NCBI GenBank assembly: GCA_028686565.1
Contig: JAQUBU010000009.1
Span: 1 to 21,252, forward strand
Reading direction: 5' to 3'
Length of the DNA stretch: 21,252 bases
From: Syntrophomonadaceae bacterium
GTDB taxonomy: Bacteria > Bacillota > Syntrophomonadia > Syntrophomonadales > Syntrophomonadaceae
The notes below the pieces were generated by a model. That model searched no databases. It worked only from the letters and a program-made list of their open reading frames with translations, and was not told where the DNA came from. Positions 13,577-21,252 of this stretch are shown one piece after another. The position numbers and the translations under genes are program-made. Each line of letters begins with the position of its first letter. Position 1 is the stretch's first letter.

Positions 13577-14932
13577 TCATCCCTCCATTACTGCAGCAAT
13601 TAGATCATCTATATTATTGATTTCTATCAATTCCAGATTACTTTGATAAGCACCTGTTTTTTCAGCTCGTGCTGGTATTACAACTCTTTTGTAACCCATT
13701 TTTTCAACCTCTTTCAGACGCAAATCCAGAAAGGGTATAGCTCGTATCTGTCCGGACAAACTTAATTCCCCGCTAAACACCGTATTTATCGGCAAAGGAC
13801 ATTCCAGATAACTTGATATAATGGCTGCTGCTATGCCCAGATCAACCGAAGGATCTTTCAAAAACATTCCCCCGGTAACCTTAAGATAGACATCATGCAA
13901 AGAGAGATTATAGCCCCTCCTTTTTTCCAATACCGCAATAATTAGGGCCAGACGGTTCTGGTCTATGCCTGAGGCCATACGTTTGGCATAACCTGACCCG
14001 GCGGGAGAAACCAGGGCCTGGATTTCGATCAGCAATGTCCTGCTGCCTTCAAAACTCGCTACTATAGCTGAACCGGTAGTATCTTCCTGATTCCTGCTTA
14101 AAAATATATAGGAAGGATCTAAAACTTCAACCAGTCCTTGCCCGCTCATTTCCAGCAAACCAATTTCATCAGTTGAGCCGAAGCGGTTTTTAACCCCACG
14201 CAGAATCCGGAAAGAAAAGTTTTTCTCACCTTCAAAATATACTACTACGTCAACCATATGTTCAAGAACCTTGGGCCCTGCCAAAGCTCCATCCTTGGTT
14301 ACATGTCCAACCAGCACAACTGCCTTCTCCATCTTTTTAGCAATATCCATTATCCGGGCAGTGCATTCCCTAAGCTGAGAAACACTGCCCGGAATGGAGG
14401 ATATGTTTTTTGAGAAAACACTTTGTATGGAATCAATTATTAATAAATCAGGGTCTAATTCCTCAACATATCCAGGGAGCAAATCAATATCCTGCTCATT
14501 TAATAATAGTATTTCATCACTTGCAATTCCCAGGCGAATGGAACGCAATCTAATTTGTTTTAATGATTCTTCACCTGATAAATATAAGACCCTTTTGCCT
14601 TTTCGGGCTAGAAAATCAGCTGCCTGCAACAGCAAAGTTGACTTTCCAATACCCGGATCTCCACCCAGCAAAATTAAAGAGCCGGGAACTATTCCGCCCC
14701 CAAGAACCCGGTCCCACTCCCCCATCCCGGTACTGAACCGGCTAATCTCATTATCCGCTATGGAATTTAGTGGAACTGCGGCAATAGTTCTGGATCCGGG
14801 CGCACGCTTTTTTCTTTCCCTGCTCTCTTCAACTAAAGTACTCCACGCCGAACATCCCGGACACTTCCCCAACCATTTGGCAGTTTCATAGCCACATTCG
14901 CTACAAACGAATTTGCTAGTAATTTTACCCAT
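13577..14932 (-). CDS. radA: DNA repair protein RadA (Sms)
   Basis: RadA is a RecA-related DnaB-like helicase that helps branch migration in recombination. The 451-aa protein has an N-terminal four-Cys zinc finger (C10, C13, C24, C27). A RecA-type ATPase follows, with Walker A GGDPGIGKST (90-99) and Walker B LLIIDSIQ, then the RadA-specific KNRFG motif (248-252). It ends in a Lon-protease-like domain with no proteolytic role expected (SLHDVYLKVTGGMFL ... LSGQIRAIPFL). AGGAG lies 8 nt before the start. It follows clpC after 78 nt that contain a candidate promoter. Confidence 0.97.
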   Translation of the reverse strand: MGKITSKFVCSECGYETAKWLGKCPGCSAWSTLVEESRERKKRAPGSRTIAAVPLNSIADNEISRFSTGMGEWDRVLGGGIVPGSLILLGGDPGIGKSTLLLQAADFLARKGKRVLYLSGEESLKQIRLRSIRLGIASDEILLLNEQDIDLLPGYVEELDPDLLIIDSIQSVFSKNISSIPGSVSQLRECTARIMDIAKKMEKAVVLVGHVTKDGALAGPKVLEHMVDVVVYFEGEKNFSFRILRGVKNRFGSTDEIGLLEMSGQGLVEVLDPSYIFLSRNQEDTTGSAIVASFEGSRTLLIEIQALVSPAGSGYAKRMASGIDQNRLALIIAVLEKRRGYNLSLHDVYLKVTGGMFLKDPSVDLGIAAAIISSYLECPLPINTVFSGELSLSGQIRAIPFLDLRLKEVEKMGYKRVVIPARAEKTGAYQSNLELIEINNIDDLIAAVMEG

Positions 14933-14952
14933 TTAATATTCTCCTAAAAACA

Positions 14953-14980
14953 ATTATATACTAATTATCTTGCTTGTCTC
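14953..14980 (-). promoter_or_regulatory. candidate internal promoter for radA-disA
   Basis: TATAAT (14953-14958) is perfect and GAGACA (14975-14980) is a moderate -35 at 16 bp, both on the minus strand in the clpC-radA gap. It would allow radA-disA transcription when CtsR represses the operon. Confidence 0.5.
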
Positions 14981-15010
14981 TGTGTAATTCCGGCTATAAA
15001 TCGCCCTTGT

Positions 15011-17491
15011 TTACTGGGACTTTTGAACCACTATCTTATTACCCTCAGCATCAACCACTATTTTGTCCCCTGGTTTAATGGTATTTTTTAGTATCTCTTC
15101 TGATATAGTATCTTCCAATAGTTTCTGAATGGCTCGCTTTATGGGCCTGGCTCCATAAGCCGGATTATAGCCCTCTTTCATAATTACTTCCTTGGCTTTT
15201 TCGCTTATTTCGAGATCAAAGCCATTTTCAATAATCCTCTGCTTAAGATCCACCAGCAATAATTCTACTATTTCTTTTAGCTCGTTTTCATTGAGACTCT
15301 GGAAAACAATTATTTCATCAATACGGTTCATGAATTCGGGTTTAAATGTATGTTTCATTTGTTCCATAACCCGATCTTTCATCTGGTTATAGTTCTCAGC
15401 CTCGTCAACCGCACTGGAAAAACCAACTTTGCGGCTGTTCTTTATGGATTCTGCCCCCACATTGGAAGTCATAATAATCACGGCATTACGAAAATTAACT
15501 GTTCTTCCCTGACCATCGGTTAATCTTCCATCTTCCATCACCTGCAGCAGGATATTGAAAACATCCGGGTGGGCTTTTTCTATTTCATCCAGAAGGATTA
15601 CAGCATAGGGCTTTCTCCGGACTTTCTCCGTAAGCTGCCCGCCTTCATCATAACCCACATAACCTGGAGGAGAGCCAATCATCCTGGCTACCGCATGTTT
15701 TTCCATATATTCCGACATGTCCAAACGAATAACAGTGTCTTCACTGCCAAACATAGCTTCAGCAAGACTGCGTGCCAATTCGGTTTTCCCTACACCAGTG
15801 GGACCCAAAAAGACAAATGAGCCAATAGGCCGCTTAGGATTCTTCAGTCCTGCTCTTGCGCGGCGTACAGCCCGGGCAACTGATTTTACCGCTTCTTCTT
15901 GTCCTATTACTCTTTTATGCAATATATCTTCCAAATGCACCAGTCTTTCGGTTTCGGTAGCTGCCAGTTTGCTTACCGGGATTCCGGTCCAATTTGAAAC
16001 CACAACAGCTATTTCCTCTTCACCCACTGCACCTGCGTATAGACTCCTCCGATTGGACCAATCCTTGCGTTCATTTTCGATTTCGTCTTTAAGTTTTTGT
16101 TCCTCATCCCTTAGATGAGCTGCTTTTTCATATTCCTGAGCATTTATCGCCTCTTCTTTTTCTTTTATTACTTCAATTAGTCGCAATTCCATGGTTTTAA
16201 GCTGATCGGGGACAATATAGTTGCTAAGCCTTACTTTCGATGAGGCTTCATCAATTAAATCAATTGCCTTGTCCGGCAGAAAACGATCACTGATATAGCG
16301 GGCCGAGAGCTTTGCGGCGGCTTCGATGGCTTCATCACTGATCTTGACTCCATGATGAGCTTCATAGCGGTCCCGCAAGCCTTTAAGTATTTCAATGCTT
16401 TGCTCCACACTTGGTTCATCTACGATTATTGGCTGAAATCTTCTTTCCAGGGCAGCATCTTTTTCAATGTGTTTGCGGTATTCATTTAAAGTAGTCGCCC
16501 CAATACACTGAAATTCACCCCGGGCCAGGGATGGTTTCAGGATATTGGCAGCATCTATGGCCCCTTCAGCAGCACCAGCGCCGACAATGGTATGCAATTC
16601 ATCAATGAATATAATTACTTCGCGGGATGATTTGATTTCACTAACGATCCTGGTTAATCTTTCTTCAAATTCGCCCCGGTATTTGGTGCCAGCTACCATA
16701 GCCGACAGATCAAGGGCTACTACCCTTTTGTTGGATAGTATTTCTGGTATCTGATTATCGGTGATTCTCTGGGCTAAGCCTTCAATAACAGCAGTTTTAC
16801 CAACTCCCGGATCACCTATTAAAACCGGATTGTTTTTGGTCCGGCGGGAGAGAATCTGAATTACCCTTTCAATTTCCATACTTCTGCCGATAACCGGGTC
16901 CAATCTGCCTTCAACCGCATCCTGAGTGAGATCGCGACTGAAAGCATCCAGAGTCGGTGTCTTGCTCCGAGTCTTTTTCTTGGCCTGCACAGGTGGTGTT
17001 TGAGTTCCAATATTATCAGAATAAGAATGGTTTGCGTTGTTGGTTGACTCATTTCCCATCAGCAGCATTACCTGTTCACGGATATCATCCATTTTAATCC
17101 CCATGGATAGGAGCACCTGTCCTGCTACCCCTTCTTCCTCACGCAGTACTGCCAGAAGCAAGTGCTCGGTTCCCACATAATTTACTCCCTGTAACCGGGC
17201 TTCATCAAAAGCCAGATTAAAGACTTTTTTGGCACGCGGAGTTACGGGCAGATCACCCGCAGCTTTTTCTTCCTCTCCATTATTCCTGCCAATGACTTTA
17301 TTCACTTCTTCGCGTACTTTTTCCAAATCTATGCCCAAATTAAGCAAAGCCCTGGCACCTACACCTTCACCTTCTCTTAGTAATCCCAGGAGAATGTGTT
17401 CAGTGCCAATTGCTGAATGATTTAGCTGTCTGGCTTCTTCTTGTCCGTGAACAACGGCATTTTTAGCTCTCTGTGTGAATCTTCTAAACAT
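15011..17491 (-). CDS. clpC: ATP-dependent Clp protease ATPase subunit ClpC
   Basis: ClpC is the AAA+ unfoldase that delivers damaged or arginine-phosphorylated proteins to ClpP. The 826-aa protein has two N-terminal Clp repeats (about 1-145). The first AAA domain has Walker A GDPGVGKT (226-233), Walker B IIFIDELH and a distinct middle region. A UVR motif lies inside the middle domain (about 446-468, AINAQEYEKAAHLRDEE), a mark of ClpC and the site of McsB/MecA-type regulation. The second AAA domain has GPTGVGKT (563-570) and VILLDEIEKAHPDV. The VGF tripeptide (689-691) is the expected ClpP-docking loop. AAAGGAGG precedes the ATG. It is the fourth gene of the CtsR-controlled operon. Confidence 0.97.
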   Translation of the reverse strand: MFRRFTQRAKNAVVHGQEEARQLNHSAIGTEHILLGLLREGEGVGARALLNLGIDLEKVREEVNKVIGRNNGEEEKAAGDLPVTPRAKKVFNLAFDEARLQGVNYVGTEHLLLAVLREEEGVAGQVLLSMGIKMDDIREQVMLLMGNESTNNANHSYSDNIGTQTPPVQAKKKTRSKTPTLDAFSRDLTQDAVEGRLDPVIGRSMEIERVIQILSRRTKNNPVLIGDPGVGKTAVIEGLAQRITDNQIPEILSNKRVVALDLSAMVAGTKYRGEFEERLTRIVSEIKSSREVIIFIDELHTIVGAGAAEGAIDAANILKPSLARGEFQCIGATTLNEYRKHIEKDAALERRFQPIIVDEPSVEQSIEILKGLRDRYEAHHGVKISDEAIEAAAKLSARYISDRFLPDKAIDLIDEASSKVRLSNYIVPDQLKTMELRLIEVIKEKEEAINAQEYEKAAHLRDEEQKLKDEIENERKDWSNRRSLYAGAVGEEEIAVVVSNWTGIPVSKLAATETERLVHLEDILHKRVIGQEEAVKSVARAVRRARAGLKNPKRPIGSFVFLGPTGVGKTELARSLAEAMFGSEDTVIRLDMSEYMEKHAVARMIGSPPGYVGYDEGGQLTEKVRRKPYAVILLDEIEKAHPDVFNILLQVMEDGRLTDGQGRTVNFRNAVIIMTSNVGAESIKNSRKVGFSSAVDEAENYNQMKDRVMEQMKHTFKPEFMNRIDEIIVFQSLNENELKEIVELLLVDLKQRIIENGFDLEISEKAKEVIMKEGYNPAYGARPIKRAIQKLLEDTISEEILKNTIKPGDKIVVDAEGNKIVVQKSQ

Positions 17492-17553
17492 TTTATTACC
17501 TCCTTTTTAGCTTGGGAAACAATCCTTTAGAGATGTACCCGGTTTATTATTTC

Positions 17554-18636
17554 TTAACCATTGATTCCCTGACTGGCTAAAAGCTTCTCTTTAATTACTG
17601 CTGCCCTCTCTACATCACGTTGTGTGGCATCCATTTCACGCCCCACCTTTTTTTGAAGGTGAGCTGGTCTTATCGCTACTACCAACTCATTAAGTCCTTC
17701 GATTTTAATATTCTTTATGATACCAGCATCAGCACCAAGGCGAACATCAGACAGCAAGGCTAAAGCTTCCTTAGAGGTAATCAAGCGGGCATTGGTCAAA
17801 ATCCCATAAGCCCGTCCGACCCGATCCTCAAGCTGGTATTTCATTTCACTGATTAATTTAGTACGCAACAGTCTTTCCTGCTCCACAATCTGTTCAGTTA
17901 TGGCTATAAGGTTACTGTTAATATCCTCTTCCGTTTGGCCTAAAGTAACCTGATTGGATAATTGGAAAAAATTACCTTGGGCTTCTGTCCCTTCCCCATA
18001 CAGTCCCCGCACTGTCATACCCAGCTGGCTGATGTTTTGGAATATATAGGCCGCCTGTCCGCTTATACTCAAGGCCGGCAAATGCAACATCATCGAGGCC
18101 CGCATTCCGGTTCCTACATTGGTAGGGCAGGAGGTTAAATAACCTCTGCGATCATCAAATGCAAAATCCAGTGTCTCTTCAAAAGCATCATCTAACTTTA
18201 TTACCTCTTTAAAGCATTCTTCAAGCTGCAGACCAGGTAATAAGCATTGTATGCGCAAATGATCTTCTTCATTAATCATAATTGCCATTGAACCGCTGCA
18301 ATTAACCATCAATCCCCTGAAACCATCGCTGCTCCCGGCATGATTAGGGCTGATTAAATGTTTTTCCACCAATATCTGGCGATCAAGATCGCCAATTTGA
18401 TCAAAGGTTAATAAATCTAATTGTTTCAATCCTTCATAATTGCTTTTTTCCCAGGCTTCCTTAATAGCTTTTAAACTTTCCTGGCCTGATTCGTTATTAA
18501 GCAGGTGGGGAAAGGGCACTTTATCTAAATTTCTTGCCAATCGCACTCTGCTGCTGATGACTATATCCGATTCCAGTACTCCTTCTGCATCCATCCAACG
18601 TACATGATTAGTATTCAGTAGTTTAGTAATACTCAT
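17554..18636 (-). CDS. mcsB: protein-arginine kinase McsB
   Basis: McsB phosphorylates arginine residues, marking proteins, including the repressor CtsR, for ClpCP degradation. It has the phosphagen (guanido) kinase fold. I start it at the ATG at 18636, preceded by AAGGTGG; this gives 360 aa, close to B. subtilis McsB. A longer reading would overlap mcsA by 59 nt and adds a basic tail with no family likeness. Motifs are SDIVISSRVRLARNL (23-37), the region FDDRRGYLTSCPTNVGTGMR with the expected active-site Cys (C170), and a C-terminal DVRLGADAG block of the phospho-arginine-binding region. mcsA ends 13 nt upstream. Confidence 0.96.
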   Translation of the reverse strand: MSITKLLNTNHVRWMDAEGVLESDIVISSRVRLARNLDKVPFPHLLNNESGQESLKAIKEAWEKSNYEGLKQLDLLTFDQIGDLDRQILVEKHLISPNHAGSSDGFRGLMVNCSGSMAIMINEEDHLRIQCLLPGLQLEECFKEVIKLDDAFEETLDFAFDDRRGYLTSCPTNVGTGMRASMMLHLPALSISGQAAYIFQNISQLGMTVRGLYGEGTEAQGNFFQLSNQVTLGQTEEDINSNLIAITEQIVEQERLLRTKLISEMKYQLEDRVGRAYGILTNARLITSKEALALLSDVRLGADAGIIKNIKIEGLNELVVAIRPAHLQKKVGREMDATQRDVERAAVIKEKLLASQGING

Positions 18637-18649
18637 TTCGGCCACCACC

Positions 18650-19159
18650 TTAAACATCCTTTTTCTCGATTTCCTTAATCTGGTCTCTAATTTGAGCGGC
18701 TTTTTCATATTCCTCGTTGGCTACCGACTGCTGCAAATCAAATTTCAGTTTCTCGATTTGCCGTTTTAAAAGCACCTTTTCTCCTCCCCGCAGAGGTATT
18801 TTGCCTATATGCTGGCGATTCCCGTGAATTCTTCTTAAACTAGGCTGCAATTCCCGTTCAAAGGATGTATAACATCGGGCACATCCGAGCTTTCCCGTTT
18901 GCCTTATATCATAAAAATTCATTCCACAGTCTGGACATTTGCTGCTTTGAGAGTTGGACATCAATTCCGGCATATTGTAGTTATTGCCAAAGAAACTCCC
19001 TAGCAGATTGGAAATGGAAAATTTATTGTCAACATCAAACATAACTGCGCCCTTTTGTGCAGCACACTGTTCACATAAGTGGGTTTCAATCTTATTACCG
19101 TTAAACATCTGCGTCAAATGAACCGTAGCTGGTCTTTCCTTGCATTCCTGACAAAACAT
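18650..19159 (-). CDS. mcsA: McsA, zinc-binding activator of McsB
   Basis: McsA binds and activates the kinase McsB and modulates CtsR. The 169-aa protein has four CxxC pairs: CQEC (3-6), CEQC (29-32), CPDC (about 75-78) and CARC (about 93-96), consistent with two zinc sites. A UVR domain is at the C-terminus (about 132-165, EKLKFDLQQSVANEEYEKAAQIRDQ). The ribosome binding site GAGGGGGG is strong. It follows ctsR after 65 nt and directly precedes mcsB. Confidence 0.95.
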   Translation of the reverse strand: MFCQECKERPATVHLTQMFNGNKIETHLCEQCAAQKGAVMFDVDNKFSISNLLGSFFGNNYNMPELMSNSQSSKCPDCGMNFYDIRQTGKLGCARCYTSFERELQPSLRRIHGNRQHIGKIPLRGGEKVLLKRQIEKLKFDLQQSVANEEYEKAAQIRDQIKEIEKKDV

Positions 19160-19224
19160 TTTGAACCCCCCTCATATTTTTGAATAAAAGTATTTCGCAT
19201 AACACCATCGCTCCTAAGCGTTTT

Positions 19225-19650
19225 TCACCTGATAAAATCATCCAGAGCAAAGCGTATAGAATTATAGAGCTGTATCCTTTGGTCCGAAGACATATTTTGA
19301 GAACTGTGCAATATTATATTTTTGATCAGTTCTTCTTCGTTTTTACTCAAAAGCTTAGCCGCTAAAAGCTTATCTATAAACACTATTAATTCTCTTTTGC
19401 TTAAATCGCTGCTGATTTCTTCATCATCCATCATACTGATTCGTATATAGCCCTTTCCGCCTCTGCGGCTTTCGGTAGAATAGCCGGTTTTTTCAGTGAA
19501 CCTGGTTCCAATTACATATGTTACTTGTGAAGGTACACAACAAAAAGTCTCAGCCAGTTCCAATCTTTGAATTATAATTTGGTTCTCTTCGCTTCTGGCA
19601 ATTAGTACCTTTATATATTGTTCTATTCTATCCGCCAAGCTTTTCTTCAT
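19225..19650 (-). CDS. ctsR: class III heat-shock repressor CtsR
   Basis: CtsR is a dimeric winged-helix repressor of clp genes that loses DNA binding on heat. The 141-aa protein has the N-terminal DNA-binding domain with FCCVPSQVTYVIGTRFTEKTGY, and the wing with RRGGKGYIRI (62-71). The wing loop is GGKG rather than the GGGG of B. subtilis (see findings). The C-terminal helical dimerisation domain is slightly shorter than the 154-aa B. subtilis protein. AGGAAGAG precedes the ATG. The promoter just upstream carries a CtsR box, so the gene should repress itself and the four downstream genes. Confidence 0.96.
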   Translation of the reverse strand: MKKSLADRIEQYIKVLIARSEENQIIIQRLELAETFCCVPSQVTYVIGTRFTEKTGYSTESRRGGKGYIRISMMDDEEISSDLSKRELIVFIDKLLAAKLLSKNEEELIKNIILHSSQNMSSDQRIQLYNSIRFALDDFIR

Positions 19651-19661
19651 GCAACTCTTCC

Positions 19662-19678
19662 TTTGACTTTGTTTGACT
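19662..19678 (-). promoter_or_regulatory. CtsR operator
   Basis: On the minus strand AGTCAAA occurs twice, three bases apart (AGTCAAACAAAGTCAAA). This matches the known CtsR heptamer direct repeat (A/GGTCAAA-NAN-A/GGTCAAA) exactly. It lies between the -10 and the ctsR ribosome binding site, ideally placed to block transcription. Confidence 0.92.
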
Positions 19679-19686
19679 TTTATATT

Positions 19687-19715
19687 ATTTTAGTATTCTT
19701 GCTTGAAAAGGTAAA
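19687..19715 (-). promoter_or_regulatory. promoter of the ctsR operon
   Basis: On the minus strand TTTACC (19710-19715) and TAAAAT (19687-19692) are 17 bp apart, immediately upstream of the CtsR box. An alternative -10 (TAATAT, 19682-19687) overlaps it. Transcription would start at or just before the operator. Confidence 0.6.
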
Positions 19716-19885
19716 CCCCTATTGCTAAATTTTGTTCAATACAGCGATAAAGAAAAGTATTCGCGGCCCAGTCTCACACCATGGAAAAGTATACCCGGCC
19801 TTGTTTTATTCTTCTCCTCACTCCTAATGCCGCACTGATATGTATATATATTCTTGCCAGTTTAACAATAGCTTATTTCAACAGA

Positions 19886-19908
19886 TAAAAAAGAGGCTCG
19901 CGCCTCTT
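19886..19908 (-). terminator. intrinsic terminator after the activase-like gene
   Basis: On the minus strand AGAGGC pairs with GCCTCT around GCGA and is followed by TTTTTTA. It lies 20 nt after the stop codon and separates this gene from the ctsR operon. The rest of the gap to the ctsR promoter (19716-19885) shows nothing I can support. Confidence 0.9.
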
Positions 19909-19927
19909 AATGTTATCGAATCAGATA

Positions 19928-21252
19928 TTATTTTAAATGTGATAAAAGCAAGCTGTCCCCGGAACCTTCAAATACCAGGGTTTTTGAAGGTTCAATTCCT
20001 GAATAAGAATCGCTCCTGGCTTGCATATTTTTGAAAGCTGCGGAAAGCATCAGTTTAATTCGATTGAGTTGATTTACTTCACTGGCACCGGGATCATAAT
20101 CCAAGGCCATTATATTTGCCTGTGGGTAATTGCTTTTTAGTTCCTTCATCATACCTTTGCCGGTAACATGGTTCGGAAGACAGCCAAATGGCTGCACACA
20201 GACAATATTTGGTACCCCATTATTAATCAGATCAATCATTTCTGCGGTTAAAAGCCATCCCTCACCGCAATGGTGCCCCAGCGACATGATGCGGCCAGCC
20301 TCGCTGGCCTTATGATAAATGGGAGCGGCTGATTTAAAACGTTCACTTTGGTCCAGCAGGGAATTCACAAGCTGCCGTTTACTTTCCAGATAATAAATGA
20401 AGAACCTCCCGATATATAAACTGCTGGCTTTGCCCGCCAGATTCCTGGCATCAAAGATATAATCATAGGCACAGTAAAGGAAAAAATCCATCAGGTCGGG
20501 CAAGACCACTTCCGCACCCTCGTTTTCCAGGATTTTTATAATATGGTTATTGGCAGCCGGATGGTATTTAACCAGAATTTCTCCTACCACACCCACCCGG
20601 GGCTTTTGCTGACTTGATATTTCGAGTTGGTCAAACTCTTCAACAATTCCCCGCAAATTGGCATTAAAATCCTCTTTAGGGCCAGTTGCAAGCTGTTCTT
20701 TACAGCGCACAGCCCATCTTTCATAAAGCAGGTCCGCCGAGCCCGGTATTTTTTCATACGGCCGCACCCGGTGCAGAACCCGCATCAGCAGATCGCCATA
20801 GATAACTGCGGTAATCGCCTTTTTTATAAGCTTGAGAGTGATTTTGAAGCCTGGATTCTTTTCAGCTCCGTATAGGTTTGCTGATAATACTGGTATGTTT
20901 TCCAACCCTGCCTCTTTTAGCGCCTTGCGCAGCAGCGCGATATAGTTGCTTGCGCGGCATCCGCCCCCGGTCTGGCTGATGACTACTGAGGTATTGGCAA
21001 GGTCATATTTGCCGGACATCAGGGCTTCCAGCAGTTGCCCTATAACTATAATGGCTGGATAACATGCATCATTATTTACATATTTAATTCCTGCCTCCAC
21101 CGCCTGCTTTCCTGCCTCAGGCAGCAATTCTATATTGTATCCTTCGCTTTTGAATACCGCTTCCAAAAACTCAAAATGCATCGGTGACATCTGGGGAAAT
21201 AGTATAGTGTGATGCTTTTTCATTTCTTTGGTGAAAATTATCCTTTGCTGGG
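19928..21252 (-). CDS. acyl-CoA dehydratase activase-related / HgdB-like Fe-S protein, 3' part
   Basis: This is the C-terminal part of a protein of the 2-hydroxyacyl-CoA dehydratase activase-related family, whose members are often one long polypeptide of activase (BcrA/BadF ATPase), DUF2229 and HgdB-like parts. The function of the long proteins is unknown. The visible part has conserved Cys motifs typical of the HgdB-like fold: NDACYPAIIVIGQ, SQTGGGCRASNY and QPFGCLPNHVTGKGM, and a GHHCGEGW segment. An ATG at 21223 has no good ribosome binding site. The frame stays open to the right edge with residues reading IIFTKEM just before it, which looks like family sequence, so I treat the gene as partial. 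A terminator follows it. Confidence 0.85.
   Translation of the reverse strand, partial: QQRIIFTKEMKKHHTILFPQMSPMHFEFLEAVFKSEGYNIELLPEAGKQAVEAGIKYVNNDACYPAIIVIGQLLEALMSGKYDLANTSVVISQTGGGCRASNYIALLRKALKEAGLENIPVLSANLYGAEKNPGFKITLKLIKKAITAVIYGDLLMRVLHRVRPYEKIPGSADLLYERWAVRCKEQLATGPKEDFNANLRGIVEEFDQLEISSQQKPRVGVVGEILVKYHPAANNHIIKILENEGAEVVLPDLMDFFLYCAYDYIFDARNLAGKASSLYIGRFFIYYLESKRQLVNSLLDQSERFKSAAPIYHKASEAGRIMSLGHHCGEGWLLTAEMIDLINNGVPNIVCVQPFGCLPNHVTGKGMMKELKSNYPQANIMALDYDPGASEVNQLNRIKLMLSAAFKNMQARSDSYSGIEPSKTLVFEGSGDSLLLSHLK

Noticed and set aside
14394..14891. 165-codon plus-strand ORF
   Set aside because: Antisense to radA, Ser/Ile-rich shadow; radA is fully supported on the other strand.
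18637..18708. Longer mcsB reading with 24 extra N-terminal residues
   Set aside because: The added basic stretch overlaps mcsA, lacks family likeness, and the ATG at 18636 has a good ribosome binding site.
19753..19800. Two copies of AAAAGTAT ending in CGGCC, 32 bp apart
   Set aside because: Too short and imperfect, not placed at a promoter; likely chance.
1..21252. tRNA, rRNA, insertion sequence or prophage genes
   Set aside because: None seen on either strand; no transposase- or integrase-like protein among the open frames.

Overview
The window is a stretch of chromosome from a spore-forming anaerobic Bacillota (class Clostridia). Almost every gene is on the minus strand, so the text below runs from right to left, in transcription order. 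The core matches the conserved Bacillus/Clostridium block ctsR-mcsA-mcsB-clpC-radA-disA-yacL-ispD-ispF-gltX-cysE-cysS-mrnC-rlmB-sigH. SigH points to a sporulation lineage. A flavodiiron protein and a 2-hydroxyacyl-CoA-dehydratase-activase-type protein point to a strict anaerobe. The overall impression is Syntrophomonas-like, but that genus-level guess rests on protein style only, not on a database comparison.

Region by region. (1) 19928-21252: the 3' part of a large activase / HgdB-like Fe-S protein gene, which runs off the window and ends in a clear terminator. (2) 12497-19715: the class III heat-shock operon ctsR-mcsA-mcsB-clpC followed by radA and disA. It starts at a promoter carrying a perfect CtsR box, and a second candidate promoter lies before radA. 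(3) 10050-12391: an accessory insertion between disA and yacL. It holds a divergently arranged pair: a plus-strand gene for a small Cys-rich protein of unknown function, and a minus-strand gene for a flavodiiron protein with an extra C-terminal YjdI-type Fe-S domain. Each has its own good promoter. (4) 7534-9986: yacL-ispD-ispF, led by a promoter and a 13-bp perfect inverted repeat that includes the yacL ribosome binding site. (5) 5947-7401: gltX. (6) 2491-5507: a consensus promoter, a cysteine-type T-box leader, then overlapping cysE-cysS-mrnC. (7) 1-2365: thyX, rlmB and the 5' part of sigH.

How the genes work together. CtsR represses its operon and McsA/McsB/ClpC carry out arginine-phosphate-directed proteolysis. 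RadA and DisA handle DNA repair and c-di-AMP. IspD and IspF make isoprenoid precursors. GltX and CysS charge tRNAs, and CysE supplies cysteine under tRNA-Cys control. MrnC and RlmB process or modify 23S rRNA.

The most interesting unexplained signal is a structured intergenic repeat found three times (upstream of sigH, rlmB and the small Cys-rich gene). It has the same orientation relative to the downstream gene each time, lies between start codon and promoter where a promoter is recognisable, and has compensatory base changes in its main hairpin. It may be a cis-acting RNA leader or a palindromic mobile repeat. Other points worth a second look are a duplicated C-terminal module in CysRS, the flavodiiron/Fe-S fusion, the RBS-containing hairpin of yacL, a one-residue insertion in the ThyX signature, and a 62-nt cysE/cysS overlap.
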